A DNA stretch of 16,929 bases from JAZKFT01 sp043760535. Its GTDB lineage: Bacteria > Bacteroidota > Bacteroidia > Chitinophagales > Chitinophagaceae. The position numbers were made by a program, and so were the translations under genes. The notes under the pieces are model-generated. The model worked only from the letters and a program-made list of their open reading frames with translations. It was not told the origin of the DNA and made no database searches. Numbering within the stretch: position 1 is the first letter of the stretch; every line of letters begins with the position of its first letter. Location of the stretch: the NCBI GenBank assembly GCA_043760535.1, contig JAYUOV010000091.1:1-16929 (forward strand), in the 5' to 3' direction. Positions 5,435 through 14,300 of the stretch are shown one piece after another.

Positions 5435-6829
5435 ATGAATACGACTTCGCCATTTATAAACCATGTTTCTCTAAACAAACACTTCAAAATAATTGATGCT
5501 GTTAATGGCAAAGAATATTTGTGGGCCGATGTAGCCAATGCCGCGTTATTACCCGACTTGCAGGCACAGCTTGCTTTTCTTTACCTTGATAATTCAGCCA
5601 ATTCATTGCTTGCATTTTTTCAGTTTTATTCAGCCGGTGCAGCCTTGGTATTGCTCCCAAAAAATCTGCAGCAGGAAAGAAAAGAGACGCTGGAAAGCAC
5701 TTATAATCCAGGCATTATTTATGATGCATCAAGAAATAAAATTAAAAATTATATAAGTGAAATCAACGGATTATTGTCGTGGTTCACATCAGAAATCGGA
5801 AATCAGAAATCAGTAATTCATTCCAGCATTAAAATACTCCTCAGCACTTCCGGCACCACAGGTTCGCCCAAGCTGGTAAAATTGAGTGAAGAAAACCTGT
5901 TAGCCAATGCAGATTCGATACTTGGTTACTTACCTATTACAACCACCGACATTACGCCCCTAAACCTGCCCATTTATTATAGCTATGGCCTTAGTGTTTT
6001 AACCACCAATGCCATAGGCGGCGGCACTATGGTTTGCGGCCTTGCCGATGTAATACAAATGGCGTTCTGGCAACAATGGGAACAGTTTGGTTTTACATCA
6101 TTGGCGGGTGTGCCCTTTAGTTATGAAATGCTAAACCGGCTTGGCTTTTTTAAAAAAGAACTACCAACACTAAAATATTTTACCCAGGCCGGCGGTAAAC
6201 TAAATAAAGAACTTGTGGAAAAAGCTGCTACTTACGCTATTACCAACAACCAACAGTTTTTTGTAATGTATGGGCAAACAGAAGCCACTGCAAGAATGAG
6301 CTACCTGCCACCAACCGAAACGCTGCAAAAGCCCACCAGCATTGGCATTGCCATCCCGGGTGGAAGTTTTTCTTTAGATACAGAAACAAATGAATTATTA
6401 TACTCGGGTAATAATATTTTTGGCGGCTACGCCGAAAAAAAAGGCGATTTATATAAATATGAGCAGCAGGATTTTTTAAGAACCGGTGATATTGCTATAA
6501 TAGATTCGGAAGGTTTCGTGTACATCACCGGCCGTTTAAAACGTTTTGTAAAACTATTTGGCAACAGGATAAGTCTGGATGAAATAGAAGACATTATCAA
6601 GAATAAATTTGGCTTACAGCCCGTTGCATGTGACGGTGCAGAAGATAAATTTTTATGTATCAGCCATACAGATATTACTGCTGATGAAAAAGCCATCACC
6701 GCATTTTTATATACTGAATTTGGCTTCCATCCAACCGTTATCAGGTGGAACGCTTTGGCTACGTTACCTTTAACGGCGAACGGTAAAATAGATTACCAAC
6801 AAATTATGACACAATATGACGGCAGATAA
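5435..6829 (+). CDS. AMP-forming acyl ligase (ANL superfamily)
   Basis: A 464-residue adenylating enzyme, slightly short for the superfamily. Visible motifs in order: P-loop LLSTSGTTGSPKLVK at 135-149 (A3), YGQTEATARMSYLP at 279-292 (A5), RTGD at 349-352 (A7), GRLKRFVKLFGNRISLDEIE at 366-385 (A8 hinge), and PLTANGKID with catalytic Lys451 (A10). It should form an acyl-AMP from a free carboxylic acid and pass the acyl group to a thiol, most simply the phosphopantetheine of the ACP two genes upstream. The substrate cannot be read from the sequence. Residues about 118-127 are encoded by a low-complexity repeat. The start lies 31 bases after the dehydrogenase stop; its end overlaps the next gene by 14 bases, so the two are translationally linked. 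Confidence 0.92.
   Translation: MNTTSPFINHVSLNKHFKIIDAVNGKEYLWADVANAALLPDLQAQLAFLYLDNSANSLLAFFQFYSAGAALVLLPKNLQQERKETLESTYNPGIIYDASRNKIKNYISEINGLLSWFTSEIGNQKSVIHSSIKILLSTSGTTGSPKLVKLSEENLLANADSILGYLPITTTDITPLNLPIYYSYGLSVLTTNAIGGGTMVCGLADVIQMAFWQQWEQFGFTSLAGVPFSYEMLNRLGFFKKELPTLKYFTQAGGKLNKELVEKAATYAITNNQQFFVMYGQTEATARMSYLPPTETLQKPTSIGIAIPGGSFSLDTETNELLYSGNNIFGGYAEKKGDLYKYEQQDFLRTGDIAIIDSEGFVYITGRLKRFVKLFGNRISLDEIEDIIKNKFGLQPVACDGAEDKFLCISHTDITADEKAITAFLYTEFGFHPTVIRWNALATLPLTANGKIDYQQIMTQYDGR
5788..5813 (+). repeat. In-frame low-complexity repeat (CAGAAATCGGAAATCAG type)
   Basis: Near-tandem units CAGAAAT-CGGAAAT-CAGAAAT-CAG lie inside the ligase gene and encode the segment TSEIGNQKSV, just before the P-loop. 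The frame is kept open across it. It resembles the low-complexity stretches seen next to two stop codons elsewhere in the window and appears to be a tolerated insertion in a linker. Confidence 0.5.
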
Positions 6830-7880
6830 GCTGTTCAACATACCGCCGTTTTCGCTTCATAAAGCAGATAAGGAAATAATACTATTGCCCATGCTGGAGC
6901 AATTGGTGCAACATCACAGCCATCATTGCAAACCTTTCGGCCAATATATAAAAGTGGCCGGATTTAAATCCAAAGGGTACAAAAGCATTGATGAAATTCC
7001 TTTTTTACCGGTTAATGTTTTTAAAAACCACCAGCTAAAAAGTGTGGCCGAAAGCGATGTATTTAAAGTACTTACCAGCAGCGGCACTACCGAACAAATT
7101 CCAAGTAAAATTTATCTGGATAAAGATACTGCCAACTTGCAAACCAAGGCTTTGGCACATATTATAACCTCGGTTATTGGCCAGGAAAGATTACCTATAC
7201 TTATTATCGACAGTAAAAGTGTATTGAGAGACAGAGCCAGTTTTTCGGCCCGTGGTGCTGGTATTTTGGGGCTATCTGTTTTTGGAAAACAACATACATA
7301 TTTATTGGATGACAACTACGAACTGAACCTAAGCGAAGTAGATAAATTTCTGGATGCGAATAATGGCAAACCGATGCTGCTGTTTGGCTTTACATTTATG
7401 GTGTGGCAGTTTATGTTTCAGCTTGCCAAACAAAGAAATGTGGATTTAAGCCAGGCTATTTTATTACACAGTGGCGGCTGGAAAAAGATGATAGAACTAA
7501 GTGTTACCAATGAAGTTTTTAAACAAACCTTGAAAGAAAAATTTGGCCTCAATCGCATACATAATTTTTATGGCATGGTAGAGCAGGTGGGTTCTGTTTT
7601 TATTGATAACAGCGAAGCCTATTTGCATTGTTCCGGCTTTAGCGATATTATTATTCGCAACCCATTGGATTTTTCGGTGATGCCCCATGGCAAAAAAGGG
7701 CTGATACAGGTGATTAGTGTGCTGCCAGAAAGTTATCCGGGCATCTCTTTGCTTACTGAAGATATTGGCATTTGCCACGGCGAAGACGATGCAACCAATG
7801 GCTGGCAGGGAAAATACTTTTCTATTCTTGGCCGTGCGGCAAAGGCAGAATTAAGAGGCTGTAGCGATACATTTAAGTAG
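6816..7880 (+). CDS. LuxE-family acyl-protein synthetase
   Basis: A 354-residue protein of the LuxE (acyl-protein synthetase, PaaK-like adenylation) family. The key motif is VLTSSGTTEQIPSKIYLDKD at about 85-104, equivalent to the LuxE adenylation loop, followed by ARGAGILGLSVFGKQHTYLL at 145-164, an LLHSGGWKKM block and IHNFYGMVEQVGSVF. In luminous bacteria LuxE activates a fatty acid as acyl-AMP and passes it, through its own cysteine, to the LuxC reductase. Here the luxC-type gene is directly downstream but luxA, luxB and luxD are absent, so the aldehyde must serve another purpose. It could act on an acid other than a long-chain fatty acid. The start at 6816 overlaps the ligase end by 14 bases; a short repeat follows its stop. 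Confidence 0.88.
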   Translation: MTADKLFNIPPFSLHKADKEIILLPMLEQLVQHHSHHCKPFGQYIKVAGFKSKGYKSIDEIPFLPVNVFKNHQLKSVAESDVFKVLTSSGTTEQIPSKIYLDKDTANLQTKALAHIITSVIGQERLPILIIDSKSVLRDRASFSARGAGILGLSVFGKQHTYLLDDNYELNLSEVDKFLDANNGKPMLLFGFTFMVWQFMFQLAKQRNVDLSQAILLHSGGWKKMIELSVTNEVFKQTLKEKFGLNRIHNFYGMVEQVGSVFIDNSEAYLHCSGFSDIIIRNPLDFSVMPHGKKGLIQVISVLPESYPGISLLTEDIGICHGEDDATNGWQGKYFSILGRAAKAELRGCSDTFK

Positions 7881-7912
7881 TTGACTGGTTAACTGGTTGA
7901 TTGATTGGTTGA
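7881..7912 (+). repeat. Low-complexity (T)TGACTGGTTAACTGGTTGA stretch after the luxE-like stop
   Basis: Immediately after the stop codon, degenerate units of ACTGGTT, GATTGATT and GGTTGA run for about 32 bases in the 82-base gap before the LuxC-type gene. No promoter or terminator is recognised in the gap, so the downstream gene is probably read through. Confidence 0.5.
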
Positions 7913-7962
7913 TAAAACCAGCATTTCTAGTCTAACTTTTTAGGGTTGAGAAAAACATAATA

Positions 7963-9207
7963 ATGACGATAAAACAAATATCCCCTTCTATTTCACCCGC
8001 AAAAATTGTGGCGGAATTGTCATGCTTTACCGACAGTAATTTTCCGTTACAATATTTTGATGAGCGTACTGTGTCATTTCTTAACAGCCTTTCATTACAA
8101 ATATTAAAAAACGCCGAACTCCGTAGCCTGCCTGCATTTGTGGCTTTGGCCTACTGGCTTCGAAAGACAAATATTGAAACGCTCCGCAATGCAGGTAAAG
8201 AAATTGTTGGAGACAAACAAACCATTATACGGCAGCCAATCGGTTTGGTTTTTCATGTATGCCCAAGCAATGTGGATACGATATTTTTATATAGCCTTGC
8301 TATTAGTTTACTGGCAGGTAATAAAAATGTGTTACGGGTAAGCAATCGAATGGATAGTAAATCTTTGGACAGTTTATTTGGCATCATCAACCAAACGATA
8401 GAAAATGATGATAATGGTATTTTTAGTCCATATATAAATGTAGTAACTTATGGCCACGATGAAGCTATTAACGGCTACCTAAGCTTCCATGCCGATGCCC
8501 GTATTATTTGGGGCGGCGATAAAACAGTAGCACTGTTTAAAGCATTTACCACATCGCCACGTTGCCGGGATATTGCCTTCCCCGACAGGCTTTCTTTTAG
8601 CATTATAAAAGCAGAAAGCATTTTACAATTAGAAGCAACTGCTTTGCTTGAAACCTGTCGTTTGCTATATAACGATACGTATGTTTTTGATCAGCTCGGC
8701 TGTTCTTCGCCCCAATTTATTTTCTTTTTGGGTGATGATGAAACGGCACATAAAGCCACAAGCCTACTGTACGATGGCGTACACCATTGGGTAAAGGAAA
8801 AATACGTTAGTGATTCGGCAGCATTGGCTTCTTTAAAGCTAAACAAGCTTACGAATGATGCCATTGAAGAAACTATTATCGGCAGTAAAAGAGATACGAA
8901 CCTTCTGGTATTTGCACAACTAAAAACCATTCCAACCGAAGCCTTGCATAGCTGTGGCGGCGGTTATTTTTACACAAAATCTATTGACAATATCAGCCAG
9001 CTTTCTGGCTTTGTCTCCAAAAAAATACAGACCGTTTGCTACTTTGGTTTGGATGAAAACGATTTACAATTACTCAGTCAAATGGCCGCCGGCAAAGGGA
9101 TAGACAGGATTGTACCCATCGGTCATGCATTGGCTTTTAATAATTATTGGGATGGTTATAACTTACTGAATCAGCTTACGCAAATACATTTTTTGCAACG
9201 GTTGTAA
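7963..9207 (+). CDS. LuxC-family acyl-CoA/acyl-protein reductase
   Basis: A 414-residue member of the LuxC (aldehyde dehydrogenase-like) family that reduces an enzyme-bound acyl thioester to the aldehyde with NADPH. Motifs: RQPIGLVFHVCPSNVDTIFL at 90-109 (start of the nucleotide-binding domain), SLLAGNKNVLRVSNR at 115-129, IIWGGDKTV at 181-189, and the catalytic cysteine Cys247 in FDQLGCSSPQFIFF, aligning with the LuxC active-site CSSPQ. The C-terminal GIDRIVPIGHALAFNNYWDG is typical of the family. It is somewhat shorter than the luminous-bacterial LuxC (about 480). It is the last gene of the operon and pairs with the LuxE-type synthetase upstream. The substrate is unknown. No clear intrinsic terminator follows. 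Confidence 0.9.
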   Translation: MTIKQISPSISPAKIVAELSCFTDSNFPLQYFDERTVSFLNSLSLQILKNAELRSLPAFVALAYWLRKTNIETLRNAGKEIVGDKQTIIRQPIGLVFHVCPSNVDTIFLYSLAISLLAGNKNVLRVSNRMDSKSLDSLFGIINQTIENDDNGIFSPYINVVTYGHDEAINGYLSFHADARIIWGGDKTVALFKAFTTSPRCRDIAFPDRLSFSIIKAESILQLEATALLETCRLLYNDTYVFDQLGCSSPQFIFFLGDDETAHKATSLLYDGVHHWVKEKYVSDSAALASLKLNKLTNDAIEETIIGSKRDTNLLVFAQLKTIPTEALHSCGGGYFYTKSIDNISQLSGFVSKKIQTVCYFGLDENDLQLLSQMAAGKGIDRIVPIGHALAFNNYWDGYNLLNQLTQIHFLQRL

Positions 9208-9348
9208 ACACTCACATTTATTATTAAGCATTTCGCTTTGTAAGCCTCCGGTCAATACCATTTTATTTAATAGTTTTTCATTGCTGCTTTTTGTAGAAAA
9301 CAGTACTACATCTTTTCGCCACGTTTACGAACATCAGCAATTCTTTAA

Positions 9349-9471
9349 CTGATTGATCAATTGCAGGCTAGTGGTACTACTCAAAAGGCATTTTGCGAAT
9401 GGAAAGGTATTGGTTATGCCAGGTTTCAATATTGGTATGGCTTTTTGGTAGTAAAGCGTCCGAACAATTAG
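9349..9471 (+). pseudogene. Decayed IS66-type accessory protein TnpA remnant
   Basis: The plus strand, open from 9349 to TAG at 9471 without a start codon (TAA directly upstream at 9346), reads LIDQLQASGTTQKAFCEWKG then IGYARFQYWYGFLVVKRPNN. The pattern (E/D)QxQxSGxxQKAFCxxxGxxYxxFxYW is the helix-turn-helix N-terminal part of IS66-family TnpA (and related IS3-type OrfA) proteins. The usual N-terminal Met and the C-terminal half are missing. In another frame, ATG at 9575 gives MLTIMLCYGYFLHHL, faintly like the start of IS66 TnpB (M[LF]xLxxxxRYFLY). No transposase (TnpC) and no terminal inverted repeats are visible, so this is a relic. Confidence 0.55.
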
Positions 9472-9807
9472 GATAAATCTCTTTGTATGTGGCTCCCTAA
9501 AGTAACAAGGCATTACTGTAACATACCAATTAAAATTATTAACGAATATCGCATCAGCAATATTCGTTAACCCAATGTTAACCATAATGCTTTGTTACGG
9601 ATATTTCTTACACCATCTTCTCCATTTAAAAAAACATAGCACTAATCCTTACAAATCGCTTTAATAAATCTTCTATAGAATTAATACCCACCCACAAAAA
9701 AAATTATGAACATATACCACAAAACTGATGACAGCACGGATACTGTAGCAGCAATTTTTGGTATTATAATAAGAGTATTTGTAAGAAAGTACTACTCAAT
9801 TATTAGC
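9472..9807. other. Gene-poor stretch between the decayed IS relic and the sulfatase
   Basis: Apart from the inverted repeat at 9539-9570 and the weak TnpB-like start at 9575, I see no supported gene. A plus-strand frame of 41 codons from ATG at 9706 (MNIYHKTDDSTDTVAAIFGI onward) runs into the 3' end of the sulfatase gene. It has a hydrophobic second half but no promoter or conserved motif that I recognise. No clear terminator for the converging operons is found. Confidence 0.4.
9539..9570. repeat. Perfect 11-bp inverted repeat, 10-base loop
   Basis: TTAACGAATAT at 9539-9549 and ATATTCGTTAA at 9560-9570 are perfectly complementary around CGCATCAGCA. No T-run follows on either strand, so it is not a standard terminator. 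It lies within the decayed IS region and may be part of that relic or a protein-binding palindrome. Confidence 0.6.
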
Positions 9808-11334
9808 CTATTTTTTTATTTTTTGCAATAAGAGTTTCATATCATTCACCTTTTCTGGGTTCGCTTCTGCAAGGTTTTTAGTCTCTCCGGGATCGTCGTT
9901 CAGGTTATATAATTGGGGTTGCATATCATTACCCAGTTCTGTATTGGTTTCCTTATTGATTTTATTCCCTTTAGAAGGTTCAATGTATTTCCAGTTACTA
10001 ACAACCAATGATAGCGTAGAGTTTAAAGACTGTTCTACCAGGTATTCCCTTGATTGCTGACTTTTGTTAAGTAACAGAGGTAAATGATTTTTACTATCCG
10101 GAGCCTGGCCTTCTGCTACAGTAACACCTGCCAAACCTGCAAGGCTGGCATACAAATCAATTTGGCTAAACAATGCATTATTAACTTTATTGGGCTTGAT
10201 TTTTCCTTTCCAGTTTACAATAAAAGGAACCCTGGTGCCTGCTTCAAAGGTGCTGTACTTACCGCCACGATAAATGCCAGCAGGTTTATGGCTTCCTAAT
10301 TTTTCAACGGCTTCATCCTTGTATCCATCATCTATCACTTGCCCGTTATCACTGGTAAAAATGATTATGGTATTTTTCAATAGCCCGTTCTTTTTTAAAA
10401 CGGCTTCAATCTGCCCTACAGTCCAATCTAATTGCAGTAGTACATCACCTCTTGGCCCCATGCCACTCTTACCCACAAAACGTTCGTTAGCAAGCCGTGG
10501 AACATGTATATCATGTGTAGAGAAATACAGAAAGAACGGATTTGCTTTTTGCTGCATTATATAAGAAGTTGCTTTCTGCACAAGAATATCTGCAAAGTCT
10601 TCATCTTTCCAAAGCGCTGCATTACCACCTTTCATATAACCAATACGGCTTACACCGTTTACTATCGTCATATCATGCCCATGCGAGGGTTGCATTTTTA
10701 ATAACTCAGGATTCTTTTTTCCGGTAGGTGCATTCGGATCTACCGGGCCTGTGTAACTTACTTTTATCGGGTCGTTTTTATCTAGGTTTACCACTTCGTG
10801 ATTCTCTACAAAAACACAGGGTACACGATCACCGGTTGCAGGTATTAAGAAAGAATAATTGAAACCGATTTCTAATGGACCGGGTGTAATTTTCCCATTC
10901 CAATCAGCACCTTTTGCATCTCCAAGCCCAAGATGCCATTTACCAATAACAGCAGTATTGTACCCGGCCTTTTGTAACATCCCCGGCAGTGTTGTAGTTG
11001 CCACAGGTATAAGCAAGGTAGCATCTCCCGGGGCAATACCTGTTCCTTCTTTGCGCCATGCATACTTACCTGTAAGTAAAGAAAAACGAGATGGCGTGCA
11101 GGTTGCAGATGTAGAGTGTGCATTTGTGAACCGTACACCATTTTTTGCCAACCGGTCAATATTGGGCGTTTGGATGGCCGAAGTACCGTAACTACTTACA
11201 TCACCAAAACCAAGATCATCGGTATAGATCAATACAATATTGGGTTTTGTATTTTTTGATTTTTGGCCATAAACATCTACTGTCAACAAAAGAGCAAACG
11301 TGATAAATAATAATCTATTGAATAATATTTTCAT
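9808..11334 (-). CDS. Exported sulfatase (arylsulfatase A-like, S1 family)
   Basis: A 508-residue sulfatase with an N-terminal signal peptide (MKILFNRLLFITFALLLTVD, cleavage probably just after VYG), so it acts in the periplasm or outside the cell. PNIVLIYTDDLGFGD at 31-45 supplies metal-binding Asp39/Asp40. The CTPSR box at 79-83 has Cys79 as the residue converted to formylglycine. GKWHLG at 131-136, STHDIHVPR and FTSDNGQ complete the active site. Conversion of a C-type motif needs a maturase (FGE or anSME) encoded elsewhere. It hydrolyses a sulfate ester, probably on a glycan, since the gene starts four bases after the GH2 beta-galactosidase gene and is surely co-transcribed. The exact S1 subfamily and sulfate position cannot be assigned by eye. 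Confidence 0.93.
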   Translation of the reverse strand: MKILFNRLLFITFALLLTVDVYGQKSKNTKPNIVLIYTDDLGFGDVSSYGTSAIQTPNIDRLAKNGVRFTNAHSTSATCTPSRFSLLTGKYAWRKEGTGIAPGDATLLIPVATTTLPGMLQKAGYNTAVIGKWHLGLGDAKGADWNGKITPGPLEIGFNYSFLIPATGDRVPCVFVENHEVVNLDKNDPIKVSYTGPVDPNAPTGKKNPELLKMQPSHGHDMTIVNGVSRIGYMKGGNAALWKDEDFADILVQKATSYIMQQKANPFFLYFSTHDIHVPRLANERFVGKSGMGPRGDVLLQLDWTVGQIEAVLKKNGLLKNTIIIFTSDNGQVIDDGYKDEAVEKLGSHKPAGIYRGGKYSTFEAGTRVPFIVNWKGKIKPNKVNNALFSQIDLYASLAGLAGVTVAEGQAPDSKNHLPLLLNKSQQSREYLVEQSLNSTLSLVVSNWKYIEPSKGNKINKETNTELGNDMQPQLYNLNDDPGETKNLAEANPEKVNDMKLLLQKIKK

Positions 11335-11338
11335 TATT

Positions 11339-14300
11339 TTATTTTGTAACAGGTTCTACAATGTAACCGTAAGTATAAGAATTCTTGGTTAATAAATAAG
11401 GTGCGTGTGGGTAAGCAGACCAGCTATTATCGCCCCCTACTCCACGCTGGTTTAAGTCTATATGAATAGTAGTGTATTTTCTTTCATTTAAGAGGGTGGT
11501 ATGTTGCTGCTTTTTGGTAACACCCGGGTCCAGATCTTCTGCTATGTAGGGTAATGCACTAAAACAAATTGGCTGCATACCCGTTATCTTAATTCCGTTT
11601 TTTTCAAGGTCATAAAACTCAACCCATCTGATATCTGTTTTGTACCCGTTTTCCTGAGGTCTAATGTAATTACTTACAAACTGATTGGCTGCTTTTTGTT
11701 TATAAATACCCACAAAAGAAGCAGTGTTGCGATCAGCGTAATTCTCCCATGGGCCTCTGCCATAAAAATCTATTTGCTCATAAGATTTAGGTACCGACAA
11801 TCGCATACCAAACCGTGGCATTTCTGGCATATTTTTATTAAGAAAATCAATGGTAGCTGTAACTTTAAAACTACCATTGTTTAATAACTGATACGAAATT
11901 TTGTAGGGAACTTCTACTGAAGTGATTTTATAAAAACAATCTATAACCAAACCTTCGTTGTTCTGGTCTTGCACCATTACCGTATCTAACTGCAGCAGGT
12001 TATGTGCATTTCTCCAGAAACCAAGTTTTTGCTGCATTTGGTTTCCAAAATCATTATCGGTAGGTGCCCGCCAAAAATAAGGCTCCGGAAAACTAAGTAA
12101 AAGTGACTGACTGCCCAGCTTGTAATTAATAAATTTACCTTGTTTAGTATTGAAGCTACCACTGATGTTGCCAGATTTAAAATGGATGATATTCGTAGAT
12201 TTTGTTACTTCTAATTTACCTGGTAATACATTTTTTTGGGTAAAGAAAACCTGAGTGCTGCCACCAAATTGTTCCCTTGCCACTTCGTGCCCGGCAGGAA
12301 TAGTAACTGTAGCATTTTTGGTTACTGCATATACATTTAACATTATTTCGCCTGTTTTGTCCATTACGGGCAGTTTCAACTTTACTTCTCCTTCTGCAGA
12401 TGCCTGCAGGCTAAGCGAAAAAGTATCGGTAGCTATAGGAGTACCATTTTGTAATAACTCCCATTTAAATTGATAAGCAGACAGGTCTATAAAACTGAAA
12501 TTATTTTGAATCAGTATGTTTCCGTTTTTCCAGTTTACATCTTTAAAAATAATTTCCTGGTACACTTTTTTTACTTCAAATATTCCTGGGTGTGGCGAAC
12601 GATCTGCTGCTACCAATCCATTGGCACAAAAATTTTCATCGTTTTGTAAATGACCTGCACCAAAGTCGCCACCATAAGCCCAATAAGTTTTGCCGTTTTC
12701 ATCTTTGGTTTTTATTCCCTGATCTACCCAATCCCAAATAAAACCACCCTGCATGTGAGGGCTTGCCTTTATAATATCAAAATATTCCTGAAAGTTACCA
12801 CTGCTGTTTCCCATGGCATGAGAATATTCGCACATGATAAAAGGACGTTTTTTTGATGCATCTTTTGCATAATCTTTCATGTACTTAATACTAGGATACA
12901 TTGGGCAAACAATATCTGTATTCCAATCTTCACCAGACTGTTCAAATTGTACTGGTCTGCTTTTATCCCTTTGTTTCATCCATTGGTAAGCATCATGAAA
13001 AACCTTGCCATTAGCACATTCATTTCCCATACTCCAAATAATAACCGATGCATGATTTTTATCTCTTTCCACCATTCGCTTAATGCGATCCATTATGGAT
13101 GGCGCCCATTGTGGCTCGTAGGCCGGGTGATTAATGGTATCTAATTTTCCTGGCAAAACCCCCATGCCATGAATTTCTATATTGGCTTCATCTACTACAT
13201 ACAAGCCATATTCATCGCACAACTTTAACCACATTGGATCATTAGGATAATGGGCAGTACGAACCGCATTAATGTTGTACTGCTTCATTAATTGAATATC
13301 CTTAATCATTAAAGCCAAGGTGGGTACATGCCCTAAAATTTCATCGTGTTCGTGCCGGTTAACACCATGTACCATTATTTTTTTTCCATTTACCAATAAC
13401 TGTGCATTTTTAATTTCCACTTTCCGGAATCCTACTTTGGCACCAGTGGTGCTGATGACTTTTCCGGCAGCATCTTGTAAGGTAATGATGCATTGATACA
13501 GGTTAGGTGACTCTGCACTCCATTGCAGCGGTTGCTGAATTTTGCCTTGAAAAGATACCATCTGAAGGCTATCTGCACTAGATTTTATGTTTTGCTTTTG
13601 GGTAAAAACAGTGTTCCGATTTTTGTCAATCAGCTCAACAGTAACCATCGCATTCGCTAATGTATTGCCCTTAAATTTTCTTAGAGTAATATCAGCATTA
13701 AACAAACCATTTTTGTAATTATCATCCAGGTCGGCTTTCAAGTGAAAATCCCAAACAGTAAGTTTTGGCAGGGCATACAAAAAAACATCTCTTTCTATTC
13801 CACTCAACCGCCAAAAATCCTGATCTTCCAAATAGCTGCCATCATGCCAACGAAAAACCTGCAAGGCCAGCAGGTTATTTCCTTTCTTCAGATGCTTTGT
13901 GATATTAAATTCGGCAGCAATTTTTGATGCTTTGGTTAAACCCACTTTTTGTCCGTTAACATACACATATGCACAACCGGTAATGGATCCAAAATGCAAT
14001 ATCACTTCTTTACCATCCCATGTTTCTGGCACGGTAAATTCTTTTCGATAAGATCCAACCGAATTATCATTACCTACAAACGGTGGGTTTTTAGGAAAAG
14101 GATAAATGATATTGGTATAAATAGGCATGCCAAATCCTTTAAGCTCCCAGTTAGAAGGAACAGTGAGTTTGTTCCATTTTGAATCGTTCAGCTTCGGTTC
14201 AAAAAAATCGAGTGGTCTGTTTACATAGTTTTCTGAATATAAAAAACCCCACTGACCATTAAGTGATTTATAAAAGGAAGAGGCTTCAAATTTATCGGCC

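Noticed and set aside
7893..7921. CTGGTT ... AACCAG hairpin after the luxE-like gene as a terminator
   Set aside because: The stem is only 6 bp with a long loop and no T-run follows; the downstream luxC-type gene is expected to be read through.
4413..9207. A bacterial luminescence (lux) operon
   Set aside because: Only LuxE- and LuxC-type genes are present; there is no luciferase alpha or beta subunit, no luxD thioesterase and no flavin reductase.
9163..9323. Minus-strand open frame reading DVVLFSTKSSNEKLLNKMVL then TGGLQSEMLNNKC
   Set aside because: It looks protein-like but has no start codon, a stop directly upstream, overlaps the end of the LuxC-type gene, and matches no family I recognise; at most a gene relic.
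9334..9585. Minus-strand 83-codon ORF
   Set aside because: It lies opposite the IS66-like relic, whose plus-strand frame carries the recognisable motif; the minus-strand translation has no motif.
9706..9831. Small plus-strand ORF of 41 codons with a hydrophobic segment
   Set aside because: No promoter or recognisable motif, and it runs into the sulfatase gene on the other strand; probably chance.
10872..11159. Overlapping ORFs of 60-110 codons inside the sulfatase, GH2, hisD and lepA genes
   Set aside because: They are in other frames of strongly conserved genes and show no family motifs; treated as shadows.
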